Assembly (NCBI GenBank): GCA_902604065.1
Contig: CACKXF010000008.1
Location: 1-42,769, forward strand
DNA from: an uncultured Pelagibacteraceae bacterium
GTDB lineage: Bacteria; Pseudomonadota; Alphaproteobacteria; Pelagibacterales; Pelagibacteraceae
Direction of reading: 5' to 3'
Length of the DNA stretch: 42,769 nucleotides
Numbering within the stretch: position 1 is the first letter of the stretch; every line of letters begins with the position of its first letter. Under the pieces are notes generated by a model. That model searched no databases. It had not been told where the DNA came from and worked only from the letters and a program-made list of their open reading frames with translations. The translations under genes and the position numbers were made by a program. Below, in pieces: positions 13,543-20,450 of the stretch.

Positions 13543-14666
13543 TGTTTCAACCTAGATCTATACAATCTTCTTTTTCTTTTAAAGATAAAATTATGATGAT
13601 GGATTTCACACTAATATTATCTATCTTGATACTGGGAATACTAAGTATGTTTGCAATGTATTCTACTGATGGCGGAAAATTTGACTATCATACTAAAAGT
13701 CACATTGTTAGATTTTGTGTTTTTTTCTTGATGTTTTTTGTAGTATCTTTTTTTCAAATTAGATTTTGGTACCAAACCAGTACCATACTATATATCTCAT
13801 TTTTTTTATTATTACTTGGCGTAAAATACTTTGGACTTACTTCTTCAGGATCACAAAGATGGTTAAATTTTTATTTTATGAATTTACAACCATCAGAATT
13901 AATGAAAATAGGTCTTATTCTATTTTTGGCAAAATATTATCACCGAATATCAACTCAAGATGTAAATAGAATTAAATTTTTATTTTTACCAATAGCTGCT
14001 TTAGTAGCTCCAGTGTTATTAGTTATAGCTCAGCCAGATTTAGGCACCTCAATTCTTATAGCAATCGGAGGAATAACAGTTTCGTGGCTTGCAGGAGTTC
14101 GAGTGAAGTTTTTTGCTTATGCTGGAATTTTATTTTTATCACTGACGCCTATTGCAATCTCTTTTTTGAAGCCATATCAAAAATCTAGAATTTTGACATT
14201 TTTAAATCCAGATAGAGATCCTTTAGGCGCTGGTTATCAAATAATACAGTCTAAAATTGCAATTGGATCTGGCGGACTATTTGGAAAAGGTTTTTTAAAT
14301 GGATCTCAAAGTTATTTAGATTATTTACCTGAAAAACATACAGATTTTATTTTTACCTTATTTTCTGAGGAGTTTGGATTTATAGGATCAATATTTATTC
14401 TATTGCTTTATAGTCTTATTATTCACAGATTAGTAGCAATCGGGAATGTAACAAGAAGTAGTTTTGGAAAGCTCTATTGTTTTAGCTTTGCCACAGCCTT
14501 TTTTGTCTATGTTTCTGTAAATATGGGAATGGTTTTAGGCCTTTTGCCAATAGTAGGAGCCCCTCTGCCAATTATGTCTTATGGAGGTTCCTCAATGATG
14601 GCAATTATGCTGGGTCTAGGTATAGCCATGTCATGTAAAATATATAAAGACACCCCGGTAAATTAA
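13542..14666 (+). CDS. rodA: RodA, elongation-specific peptidoglycan glycosyltransferase
   Basis: A 374-residue SEDS-family membrane protein with about ten predicted helices. Family hallmarks include SSGSQRWLNFYFMNLQPSELMK, PDLGTSILIAIGG, the loop LPEKHTDFIFTLFSEEFGF, and the C-terminal PIMSYGGSSMMAIMLGLG. Acts with PBP2 to polymerise glycan strands. It ends the mre/mrd operon; 95 bases separate it from the bactofilin gene, and a palindromic element lies in that gap. Confidence 0.94.
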   Translation: MFQPRSIQSSFSFKDKIMMMDFTLILSILILGILSMFAMYSTDGGKFDYHTKSHIVRFCVFFLMFFVVSFFQIRFWYQTSTILYISFFLLLLGVKYFGLTSSGSQRWLNFYFMNLQPSELMKIGLILFLAKYYHRISTQDVNRIKFLFLPIAALVAPVLLVIAQPDLGTSILIAIGGITVSWLAGVRVKFFAYAGILFLSLTPIAISFLKPYQKSRILTFLNPDRDPLGAGYQIIQSKIAIGSGGLFGKGFLNGSQSYLDYLPEKHTDFIFTLFSEEFGFIGSIFILLLYSLIIHRLVAIGNVTRSSFGKLYCFSFATAFFVYVSVNMGMVLGLLPIVGAPLPIMSYGGSSMMAIMLGLGIAMSCKIYKDTPVN

Positions 14667-14676
14667 TTTGAAAAAC

Positions 14677-14704
14677 CCTAATTAGGACCAAAATGAACCT
14701 AATT
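14677..14704 (+). repeat. Palindrome CCTAATTAGG plus a third half-site upstream of bactofilin
   Basis: A perfect 10-bp palindrome CCTAATTAGG lies at 14677-14686, and the half-site CCTAATT recurs at 14698-14704, 21 bases after the first copy and so on the same face of the helix. AATTAGG/CCTAATT could also pair as a 7-bp hairpin with an 11-base loop, but no T-run follows on this strand, so a terminator is less likely than a protein binding site. Confidence 0.4.
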
Positions 14705-14719
14705 TAAAAAAATTAATAC

Positions 14720-14748
14720 TTGCTTTAGTAACTCTAAGATGATCTAAT
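14720..14748 (+). promoter_or_regulatory. Candidate promoter for the bactofilin gene
   Basis: TTGCTT at 14720-14725 and TCTAAT at 14743-14748 are spaced by 17 bases. A start site near 14755 would leave only a few bases before the ATG at 14762, a nearly leaderless mRNA. This is a consensus match read by eye and is moderate at best. Confidence 0.33.
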
Positions 14749-14761
14749 TTTAAAATATATT

Positions 14762-15217
14762 ATGTTTGGTGATAAAAAATCTATAAAAGACTCAGAGAGA
14801 TCTTTAATAAGTGAAACAGTTAGCATTGATGGAACAGTAAATAGTTCTGGGGCCATAGATGTTGCCGGTTTAGTTAAAGGGCCAGTTTATTCAAAAGAGA
14901 TTGTAATTAAAGAAACAGGCTCAATATCAGGTGGCGTAGAAGCAGAAACAGTTGAAATTCACGGGCATCTTGATGGGAAAGTTTCAGCAGACAATGTTGT
15001 TATTGGTTCTTCAGGAGTTGTTAAAGGGGATATCGAATTTTCTAACAATTTAAGAACTGAAAATGGGGCTGATATCGAGGGATATATTAAAAAAACAGCT
15101 TCAAAAAGTAAAATCACAGGAGATTTCTTATTTTCGAAATCAAAAGAGGAAAAGAAAGCAAAAAAGAACGGGAAACCAGAAGCTAATGTAAATAAAGACA
15201 ACGAAGCTCTGATCTAA
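14762..15217 (+). CDS. Bactofilin-family cytoskeletal protein
   Basis: A 151-residue protein whose middle (about residues 17-110) has the repeating hydrophobic/glycine pattern of a right-handed beta-helix typical of bactofilins (ISETVSIDGTVNSSGAIDVAG, GSISGGVEAETVEIHGHLDG, GDIEFSN). The N-terminus is short and polar, and the C-terminus is a Lys/Glu-rich disordered tail. Bactofilins self-assemble into filaments without nucleotide and often localise wall enzymes or curvature factors. Its place straight after the mre/mrd operon supports a role in cell shape; the exact job in this organism is inference. Confidence 0.88.
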   Translation: MFGDKKSIKDSERSLISETVSIDGTVNSSGAIDVAGLVKGPVYSKEIVIKETGSISGGVEAETVEIHGHLDGKVSADNVVIGSSGVVKGDIEFSNNLRTENGADIEGYIKKTASKSKITGDFLFSKSKEEKKAKKNGKPEANVNKDNEALI

Positions 15218-15262
15218 TCTATCGCACTATAAAACATTCAAATTTTAACTTATATTTAATAC

Positions 15263-16510
15263 ATGAGTAATTATAAATGTAACTCTGTAGGCATTATAGG
15301 AGCAGGTATACAAGGTGTATGTATAGGTCTTCAACTTATAAAAAAAGGAATTCCAGTTACAATTTTTGACAAGAACGATCCTGGCACCATGAGCTCCTAT
15401 GGTAACGCTGGTCATTTTTCTCCTTATGCAGTAGTGCAATTAAATAGGCCAGATGTAATTTACGATATACCAAAAATGTTGTTAAGCTCTTATGGACCAT
15501 TAGCTTTAAAATGGAATTATATCCCGAAAATGATTCCATGGATTTTAAGATATTTAAAATCATCAACAAAAAAATCAATGATGCATACAACAAAATATAT
15601 GCACCAAATTTTAGATTTATCTTTAGATGCGTATGATGAAATTTTAAGTGAGATAGACACTACAAATTTAGTCGAGAGAAAAGGCATTATATACATTTGG
15701 ACAAATAAAAATTTAAAGAGCAGGAAAATGGAAATTAAAATAAGAAATGACCTTGGAATTAAACAAAGACTTTTAAATAAAGAGGAAGTTTTAGAATTAG
15801 AACCTAATCTAAGTCCGGTATTTGATGCTGGAGTTATTTATGATTATGCATATCATGCTAGAGATCCTAAAGGGATAACAAAAAAACTTTTTGAACTTTT
15901 TTTACAATCTGGAGGAAAATTTAAAAAGGAAGAGGTAATTAGCGTAGAACAAACAAGATATAATCAAACACAAATTAAAACAAATTCAGAAAAGTTCAAT
16001 TTTGAAAAAATTGTTTTAGCTTGTGGCGCATTCTCAAAAAAACTAACAGATCAATTAGGTGAAAAAATTCCTTTAGACACTGAAAGAGGATATCATGTAC
16101 ATTACAAAGATATGCAACATCTTCTTAAAAGACCAGTAATTTTTCTGGATAGAGGTTTTGGAATGACTCCAATGAATCAGGGTTTAAGAGCAGTAGGTAC
16201 TGTTGAGTTAGGAGGACTTGATAACCCTATATCAAAAAAAAGAATTGATTACATAGATAAATGCGCAAAAGAGTTGCTTCCTCAACTTGGAAACTTCAAC
16301 GACGAATGGTTAGGTTTTAGACCAACTCTTCCAGATTTTTTACCAGTTATTGGACCTTCATTAAAAAATAGAAATATTATCTATGCTTTTGGACATCATC
16401 ATTTAGGCTGGACTTTGGGAGCAATTACTGGAAAGATTGTGTCTGGAATAGTTAATGAGGAGAAAACTAATTTAGATTTAACTCCTTATAGTTCTGCAAG
16501 ATTTAATTAA
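15263..16510 (+). CDS. FAD-dependent D-amino-acid dehydrogenase-like oxidoreductase
   Basis: A 415-residue DAO-family flavoprotein. The FAD dinucleotide-binding motif GAGIQG lies at residues 13-18, the DadA-like segment SSYGNAGHFSPYAVVQL follows, and a C-terminal FAD contact region reads GFRPTLPDFLPVIGPS and GHHHLGWTLGAITG. The closest named family I recognise is DadA, which oxidatively deaminates D-amino acids and passes electrons to the respiratory chain. It starts a three-gene run with a DMT transporter and a D-2-hydroxyacid dehydrogenase. The actual substrate is not evident; another amine or imino acid is possible, so no symbol is given. Confidence 0.8.
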   Translation: MSNYKCNSVGIIGAGIQGVCIGLQLIKKGIPVTIFDKNDPGTMSSYGNAGHFSPYAVVQLNRPDVIYDIPKMLLSSYGPLALKWNYIPKMIPWILRYLKSSTKKSMMHTTKYMHQILDLSLDAYDEILSEIDTTNLVERKGIIYIWTNKNLKSRKMEIKIRNDLGIKQRLLNKEEVLELEPNLSPVFDAGVIYDYAYHARDPKGITKKLFELFLQSGGKFKKEEVISVEQTRYNQTQIKTNSEKFNFEKIVLACGAFSKKLTDQLGEKIPLDTERGYHVHYKDMQHLLKRPVIFLDRGFGMTPMNQGLRAVGTVELGGLDNPISKKRIDYIDKCAKELLPQLGNFNDEWLGFRPTLPDFLPVIGPSLKNRNIIYAFGHHHLGWTLGAITGKIVSGIVNEEKTNLDLTPYSSARFN

Positions 16511-16518
16511 GGATTAAT

Positions 16519-17412
16519 TTGTCAAAAAATTACTTAGCTTATGCTCTACTTGTGTTTGCGACACTCTGTTGGTCAGGAAATTTTATTGTAGGTAAATTTG
16601 CTTATCTATTCGAAATACCTCCATTAACTCTAAACTTTTTAAGGTGGGTCTCAGTTTGGCTAATTTTAATCCCATTTACTTACAAAGAAATTTACAACAA
16701 TTCTAATTACGTAAAAAAAAATTGGATGGTGATAAGTTTCATGGGAGTTATAACAATAAGCACCTTTAATTCTGTTGTATATTTTGCACTGAACTATACA
16801 CAAGTAATAAATGCAGTCCTAGTTCTTGCTGCAATTCCAGCAGTTACAATAATTATTTCGTCCTTGATGAAAGTAGATAAAACAAATATTTTTCAAGTAA
16901 TAGGACTATTTTTATCAATTATAGGGATTAGCGCAATCATTTCTAACGCTGACATAAATAAAATTTTATCTTTAAGCTTTAATAAAGGGGACTTATGGAT
17001 GTTGGTTTGTGTTCTCTCTTGGTCAATTTATTCGACATTATTAAAGAAACATAGTTTTAAATTTTCTCAATTTACCTTAATACAATTAATGGTCTCAGTT
17101 GGAATAATATTTTTAATTCCACAATTTTTTTATGAAAGATCAATCGGTCTTGAAGTAAATTTTAATAAAGCATTTTTTGTTATTCTTTTTTATGTTGTAA
17201 TCTTTCCTGCATTAATAGCTTATTACTGTTGGCAGAAAGGAGTAGAAATAGTTGGTCCAAATCGAGCAACAATGTTTGTTCAATTAATGCCGTTACTGAG
17301 CGCTATATTAGCAATTATAATATTTAGAGAAAAACTTGAATTATACCACTTTATAGGTGCCTCTTTTATTTTGTCAGGTATATATTTATCAAACAGGAAA
17401 TTAAATGCTTAA
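16519..17412 (+). CDS. EamA-family (DMT superfamily) membrane transporter
   Basis: A 297-residue protein with about ten hydrophobic helices arranged as two EamA repeats (first repeat LLVFATLCWSGNFIVGKFA; second begins near GDLWMLVCVLSWSIYSTLLKK). Start codon is TTG eight bases after the preceding stop, with a weak AAGGA upstream. DMT members export or import small metabolites such as amino acids; the substrate cannot be told from sequence. Overlap with the next gene (8 bases) suggests the three genes act on one compound. Confidence 0.87.
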   Translation: MSKNYLAYALLVFATLCWSGNFIVGKFAYLFEIPPLTLNFLRWVSVWLILIPFTYKEIYNNSNYVKKNWMVISFMGVITISTFNSVVYFALNYTQVINAVLVLAAIPAVTIIISSLMKVDKTNIFQVIGLFLSIIGISAIISNADINKILSLSFNKGDLWMLVCVLSWSIYSTLLKKHSFKFSQFTLIQLMVSVGIIFLIPQFFYERSIGLEVNFNKAFFVILFYVVIFPALIAYYCWQKGVEIVGPNRATMFVQLMPLLSAILAIIIFREKLELYHFIGASFILSGIYLSNRKLNA

Positions 17413-18355
17413 GGTCGCTGTTTTAGACGATTATCAAAATGTTTTTAGTCAGATCATAAATATTAATGACTATAAATCAAAATATGATTTCACAATTTTT
17501 AACGATCCATTTCAAAATGAATTAGAAGCAACAGAAGCTTTAAAAAAATTTGAAGCTCTTTTTATAATGAGAGAAAGGACCAAAATTACAAAATCATTAA
17601 TTTCAAATTTGCCCAAGTTGAAGTTTATAATGACCTCTGGAACTAGAAATAAAGCTATAGATTTGAATGCTGCAAAAGAAAAAAAAATATTAGTTTGCGG
17701 AACTGAAATTAATTCAAACCCTGCTGCTGAAATTACTTGGGCTTTAATACTTGGATTACTCAGAAATATTAAACAAGAAGTAGATAATATGTTCCAAGGA
17801 TATTGGCAAACAACTATTGGCTACGAACTTAAGGGCAAAAGATTGGGAATAATAGGCCTTGGAAAAATCGGAAGCCAGGTTGCTAAAATTGGTCAAGCTT
17901 TTGGCATGGAAGTATCTGCATGGAGTGAAAATTTAAATTTATCTGAAGCCAATAAGTCAAATGTTTTACCGATGACAAAAGAAGATTTGCTTAAAACATC
18001 AGATATTTTATCTATACATGTTGTTTTGGGAGATAAATACAAAAATTTAATTACCAAAAAAGAATTAAAACAAATGAAAAAAACTTCATTTTTAATAAAC
18101 ACATCAAGAGGAGAGATAGTAAATGAAAAAGATTTGATAGAGGCTTTGGAGAATGATGAAATAGCGGGCGCTGGTTTAGATGTATTCAATCAAGAGCCTT
18201 TACCTCAAGACCACAAGTTAAGATTTTTATCTAACGCTTTTTTATTGCCGCACCTAGGATATGTTACTGTGGAAAATTACTCTAAATTCTATTTTCAGAT
18301 GATTGAAAACTTGAATTCATGTATGAATAATAAGCCGATTCGAGAAATTAAGTAA
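17405..18355 (+). CDS. D-2-hydroxyacid dehydrogenase family protein
   Basis: A 316-residue NAD(P)-dependent dehydrogenase of the SerA/GyaR type. The Rossmann motif GIIGLGKIG lies near residue 150, and catalytic positions are visible as Arg in NTSRGEIV, Glu in NQEPLP, and His in LPHLGY. It reduces 2-oxoacids or oxidises D-2-hydroxyacids. It overlaps the transporter gene by 8 bases. Together with the upstream DadA-like enzyme, one could imagine D-amino acid to 2-oxoacid to hydroxyacid chemistry, but this is inference. Confidence 0.88.
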   Translation: MLKVAVLDDYQNVFSQIININDYKSKYDFTIFNDPFQNELEATEALKKFEALFIMRERTKITKSLISNLPKLKFIMTSGTRNKAIDLNAAKEKKILVCGTEINSNPAAEITWALILGLLRNIKQEVDNMFQGYWQTTIGYELKGKRLGIIGLGKIGSQVAKIGQAFGMEVSAWSENLNLSEANKSNVLPMTKEDLLKTSDILSIHVVLGDKYKNLITKKELKQMKKTSFLINTSRGEIVNEKDLIEALENDEIAGAGLDVFNQEPLPQDHKLRFLSNAFLLPHLGYVTVENYSKFYFQMIENLNSCMNNKPIREIK

Positions 18356-18381
18356 AAAAAGATTACAATTATAAGTTGTTT

Positions 18382-18410
18382 TTGATAAGCTCAATGTGAG
18401 TATATATATG
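18382..18410 (+). promoter_or_regulatory. Candidate promoter for the small lipoprotein gene
   Basis: TTGATA at 18382-18387, a 17-base spacer and TATATG at 18405-18410 fit a housekeeping promoter. The leader, starting near 18417, includes a short dyad ATGTA-N6-TACAT at 18430-18445 and a purine-rich ribosome binding site AGAGGGA just before the ATG at 18464. The gene therefore appears to be transcribed on its own. Confidence 0.4.
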
Positions 18411-18463
18411 TTTTTATATTATTAAGAAAATGTATAAAGCTACATAAATTAAGAGGGAAGATA

Positions 18464-18805
18464 ATGAAAAAAATTATAACTGGACTAATGCTTGCATTAT
18501 TTCTTACTGGTTGTGCAGAGACTATCGCTTTTTTGGGCCCTGCTTCCACTGCAGTAGGTAACGGCAATATAGCAAGATCATCATTAACTTCTGCTCTCGA
18601 TTTAGGAATAAAAAAAAGCACAGGTAAATCAAGCATAGAGCACGCAATCAGTTACGCTGAAAAGAACAATCCCGATAGAAAAAAGGTTAAATGTGTTAAC
18701 TTTCTGGAGATTTCAGAAAGTGAAGTCTGCACTATTCTAAAGAATAGAGTTTCAGAGTTAAGAAGAAAAGTTGACGAAAATTCCAAAATTAAGATCTTAG
18801 ATTAA
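18464..18805 (+). CDS. Small predicted lipoprotein, function unknown
   Basis: A 113-residue protein with a lipoprotein signal peptide: basic start, hydrophobic core and lipobox LTGC with Cys17 as the lipid-modified residue. The mature part has a Gly/Ser/Ala-rich stretch (GPASTAVGNGNIARSSLTSAL), a segment KKSTGKSSIEHAISYAEKNN, and two further cysteines in KCVNFLEISESEVC that could form a disulfide, then a charged helical end. I recognise no enzymatic domain. It has its own promoter-like sequence and a weak terminator, separating it from both the dehydrogenase and sarcosine oxidase genes. Confidence 0.8.
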   Translation: MKKIITGLMLALFLTGCAETIAFLGPASTAVGNGNIARSSLTSALDLGIKKSTGKSSIEHAISYAEKNNPDRKKVKCVNFLEISESEVCTILKNRVSELRRKVDENSKIKILD

Positions 18806-18808
18806 AAT

Positions 18809-18832
18809 AACTAGCTGATATTTAGTTTTTTT
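18809..18832 (+). terminator. Weak intrinsic terminator after the lipoprotein gene
   Basis: AACTA (18809-18813) can pair with TAGTT (18823-18827) across a 9-base loop, and the stem runs into T's up to 18832. The stem is short and A+T-rich, so termination would be partial. It lies between the lipoprotein stop and the soxB start. Confidence 0.3.
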
Positions 18833-18845
18833 GGTAACCTAAGGT

Positions 18846-20096
18846 GTGAAAAAGAAATATTCAATAACAAGTATAATTAAAAACTCACTTTCAAATAATG
18901 AAAATTGGGGGAAAATGTGGAGAAATCCAAACCCAAAAAAACATTATGATATTATTATAGTAGGAGGTGGTGGGCATGGATTAGGGACTGCTTACTATCT
19001 TGCCAAACATCATGGAATAAAAAATATTGCAGTAATTGAGAAGGGGTGGTTAGGTAGTGGAAATACTGGAAGAAATACTACTATAATCAGATCAAATTAT
19101 TTATGGGACGAAAGTGCATATCTTTATGATCACGCTGTTAAGTTATGGGAAAATCTTTCCGAAGATTTAAATTATAATATGATGTTTAGTCAAAGAGGTG
19201 TTTTAAATTTAGCACATAACGAACATGATATTAAAGAAATAAAAAGAAGAGTTTCGGCTAATAGATTAAATGGATTAGATACCATGTGGTTAGATAAAAA
19301 TGAAGTTAAAGATTTAGTTCCAATAATGAATATTGAAAATCTAAGATATCCAGTCCTGGGAGCAGCCTATCAACCGCGAGGAGGTGTAGCTAGACACGAT
19401 GCTGTTGCATGGGGATACGCAATGCGAGCTGATGAACTAGGCGTTGACATAATTCAAAATTGTGAAGTTAAAGGTATTAAAACAGACAACTACAAAGTTG
19501 AGGGTGTTGAAACAACAAAAGGTTTTATTAAATCAAGTAAGATTGGAGTTGTAGCATCAGGTCATACCAGCGTGCTCGCAGCAACAGCTGGAGTAAGATT
19601 GCCTCTACAAAGTAGACCTTTGCAAGCTTTAGTATCTGAACCAATTAAGCCAGTTATCAATACAGTTGTTATGTCGAATGCAGTACACGCTTACGTAAGT
19701 CAATCAGATAAAGGAGAGTTAGTAATTGGAGCAGGCACAGATGGATATAATTCTTTTACTCAAAGAGGTGGGTACGATGTTATAGAGGAAACCGTAAGAG
19801 CGATTGTGGAGCTATATCCGATTTTTGGAAAAATGAAAATGCTAAGACAATGGGGTGGGATAGTCGATATCTGTCCTGACGCTAGTCCAATCATAAGCAA
19901 ATGTGATGTTGAAGGTTTATATTTTAATTGTGGTTGGGGAACTGGGGGATTCAAGGCTACTCCTGGTAGCGCAAATGTATTTGCACATACTATTGCTAAA
20001 GACGAACCACATAAAATAAACGCTCCTTTTGCTCTAAGTAGATTTTCTGACGGAAGATTAATAGATGAACACGGCGCTGCAGCAGTTGCACATTAA
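18846..20096 (+). CDS. soxB: Sarcosine oxidase beta subunit
   Basis: A 416-residue DAO-fold flavoprotein subunit of heterotetrameric sarcosine oxidase. The FAD motif VGGGGHG lies near residue 40, and [16 protein letters not shown] and the segment [13 protein letters not shown] follow. His184 in that segment aligns with the residue that covalently binds FMN in characterised enzymes. The start codon is GTG with AAGG directly upstream. The complex converts sarcosine, tetrahydrofolate and O2 to glycine, methylene-tetrahydrofolate and H2O2. It is first in the B-D-A-G order typical of the family, with 2 bases to soxD. Confidence 0.95.
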   Translation: MKKKYSITSIIKNSLSNNENWGKMWRNPNPKKHYDIIIVGGGGHGLGTAYYLAKHHGIKNIAVIEKGWLGSGNTGRNTTIIRSNYLWDESAYLYDHAVKLWENLSEDLNYNMMFSQRGVLNLAHNEHDIKEIKRRVSANRLNGLDTMWLDKNEVKDLVPIMNIENLRYPVLGAAYQPRGGVARHDAVAWGYAMRADELGVDIIQNCEVKGIKTDNYKVEGVETTKGFIKSSKIGVVASGHTSVLAATAGVRLPLQSRPLQALVSEPIKPVINTVVMSNAVHAYVSQSDKGELVIGAGTDGYNSFTQRGGYDVIEETVRAIVELYPIFGKMKMLRQWGGIVDICPDASPIISKCDVEGLYFNCGWGTGGFKATPGSANVFAHTIAKDEPHKINAPFALSRFSDGRLIDEHGAAAVAH

Positions 20097-20098
20097 TA

Positions 20099-20449
20099 AT
20101 GATTTTAATTAAATGTCCTTATTGCGGAGAAAGAGATCAGTCAGAGTTTGCAAACGGGGGTGAGGCCCATGTAGTTCGTCCCAAAAATCCTGAAAATTTA
20201 TCTGATAAAGATTGGGGTGAGTATGTTTTTTTTAGAAATAATCCTAAAGGAATATTTTATGAAAGATGGGTTCATTCTCATGGATGTAAAAAATGGTTTA
20301 ATGTAGTTAGAAATACTTCCACAGACCAAATATTGAAAGTCTATAAAGTCAATGAAAAAAGACCTGATTTAACGGATTTTGAAAATACTTTAAAATCTCC
20401 CTCTGGTGAGCCTATAGTTGGATCAGGAAATTTTGCGGTAAAAAAATAG
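20099..20449 (+). CDS. soxD: Sarcosine oxidase delta subunit
   Basis: A 116-residue subunit. The zinc site is visible as CPYC (Cys6, Cys9) with His59 and Cys63 of HSHGC as further ligands; GGEAHVVRP and WFNVVRNT are family signatures. The delta subunit is structural in the heterotetramer. It is flanked by soxB (2 bases) and soxA (1 base). Confidence 0.95.
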   Translation: MILIKCPYCGERDQSEFANGGEAHVVRPKNPENLSDKDWGEYVFFRNNPKGIFYERWVHSHGCKKWFNVVRNTSTDQILKVYKVNEKRPDLTDFENTLKSPSGEPIVGSGNFAVKK

Positions 20450-20450
20450 T

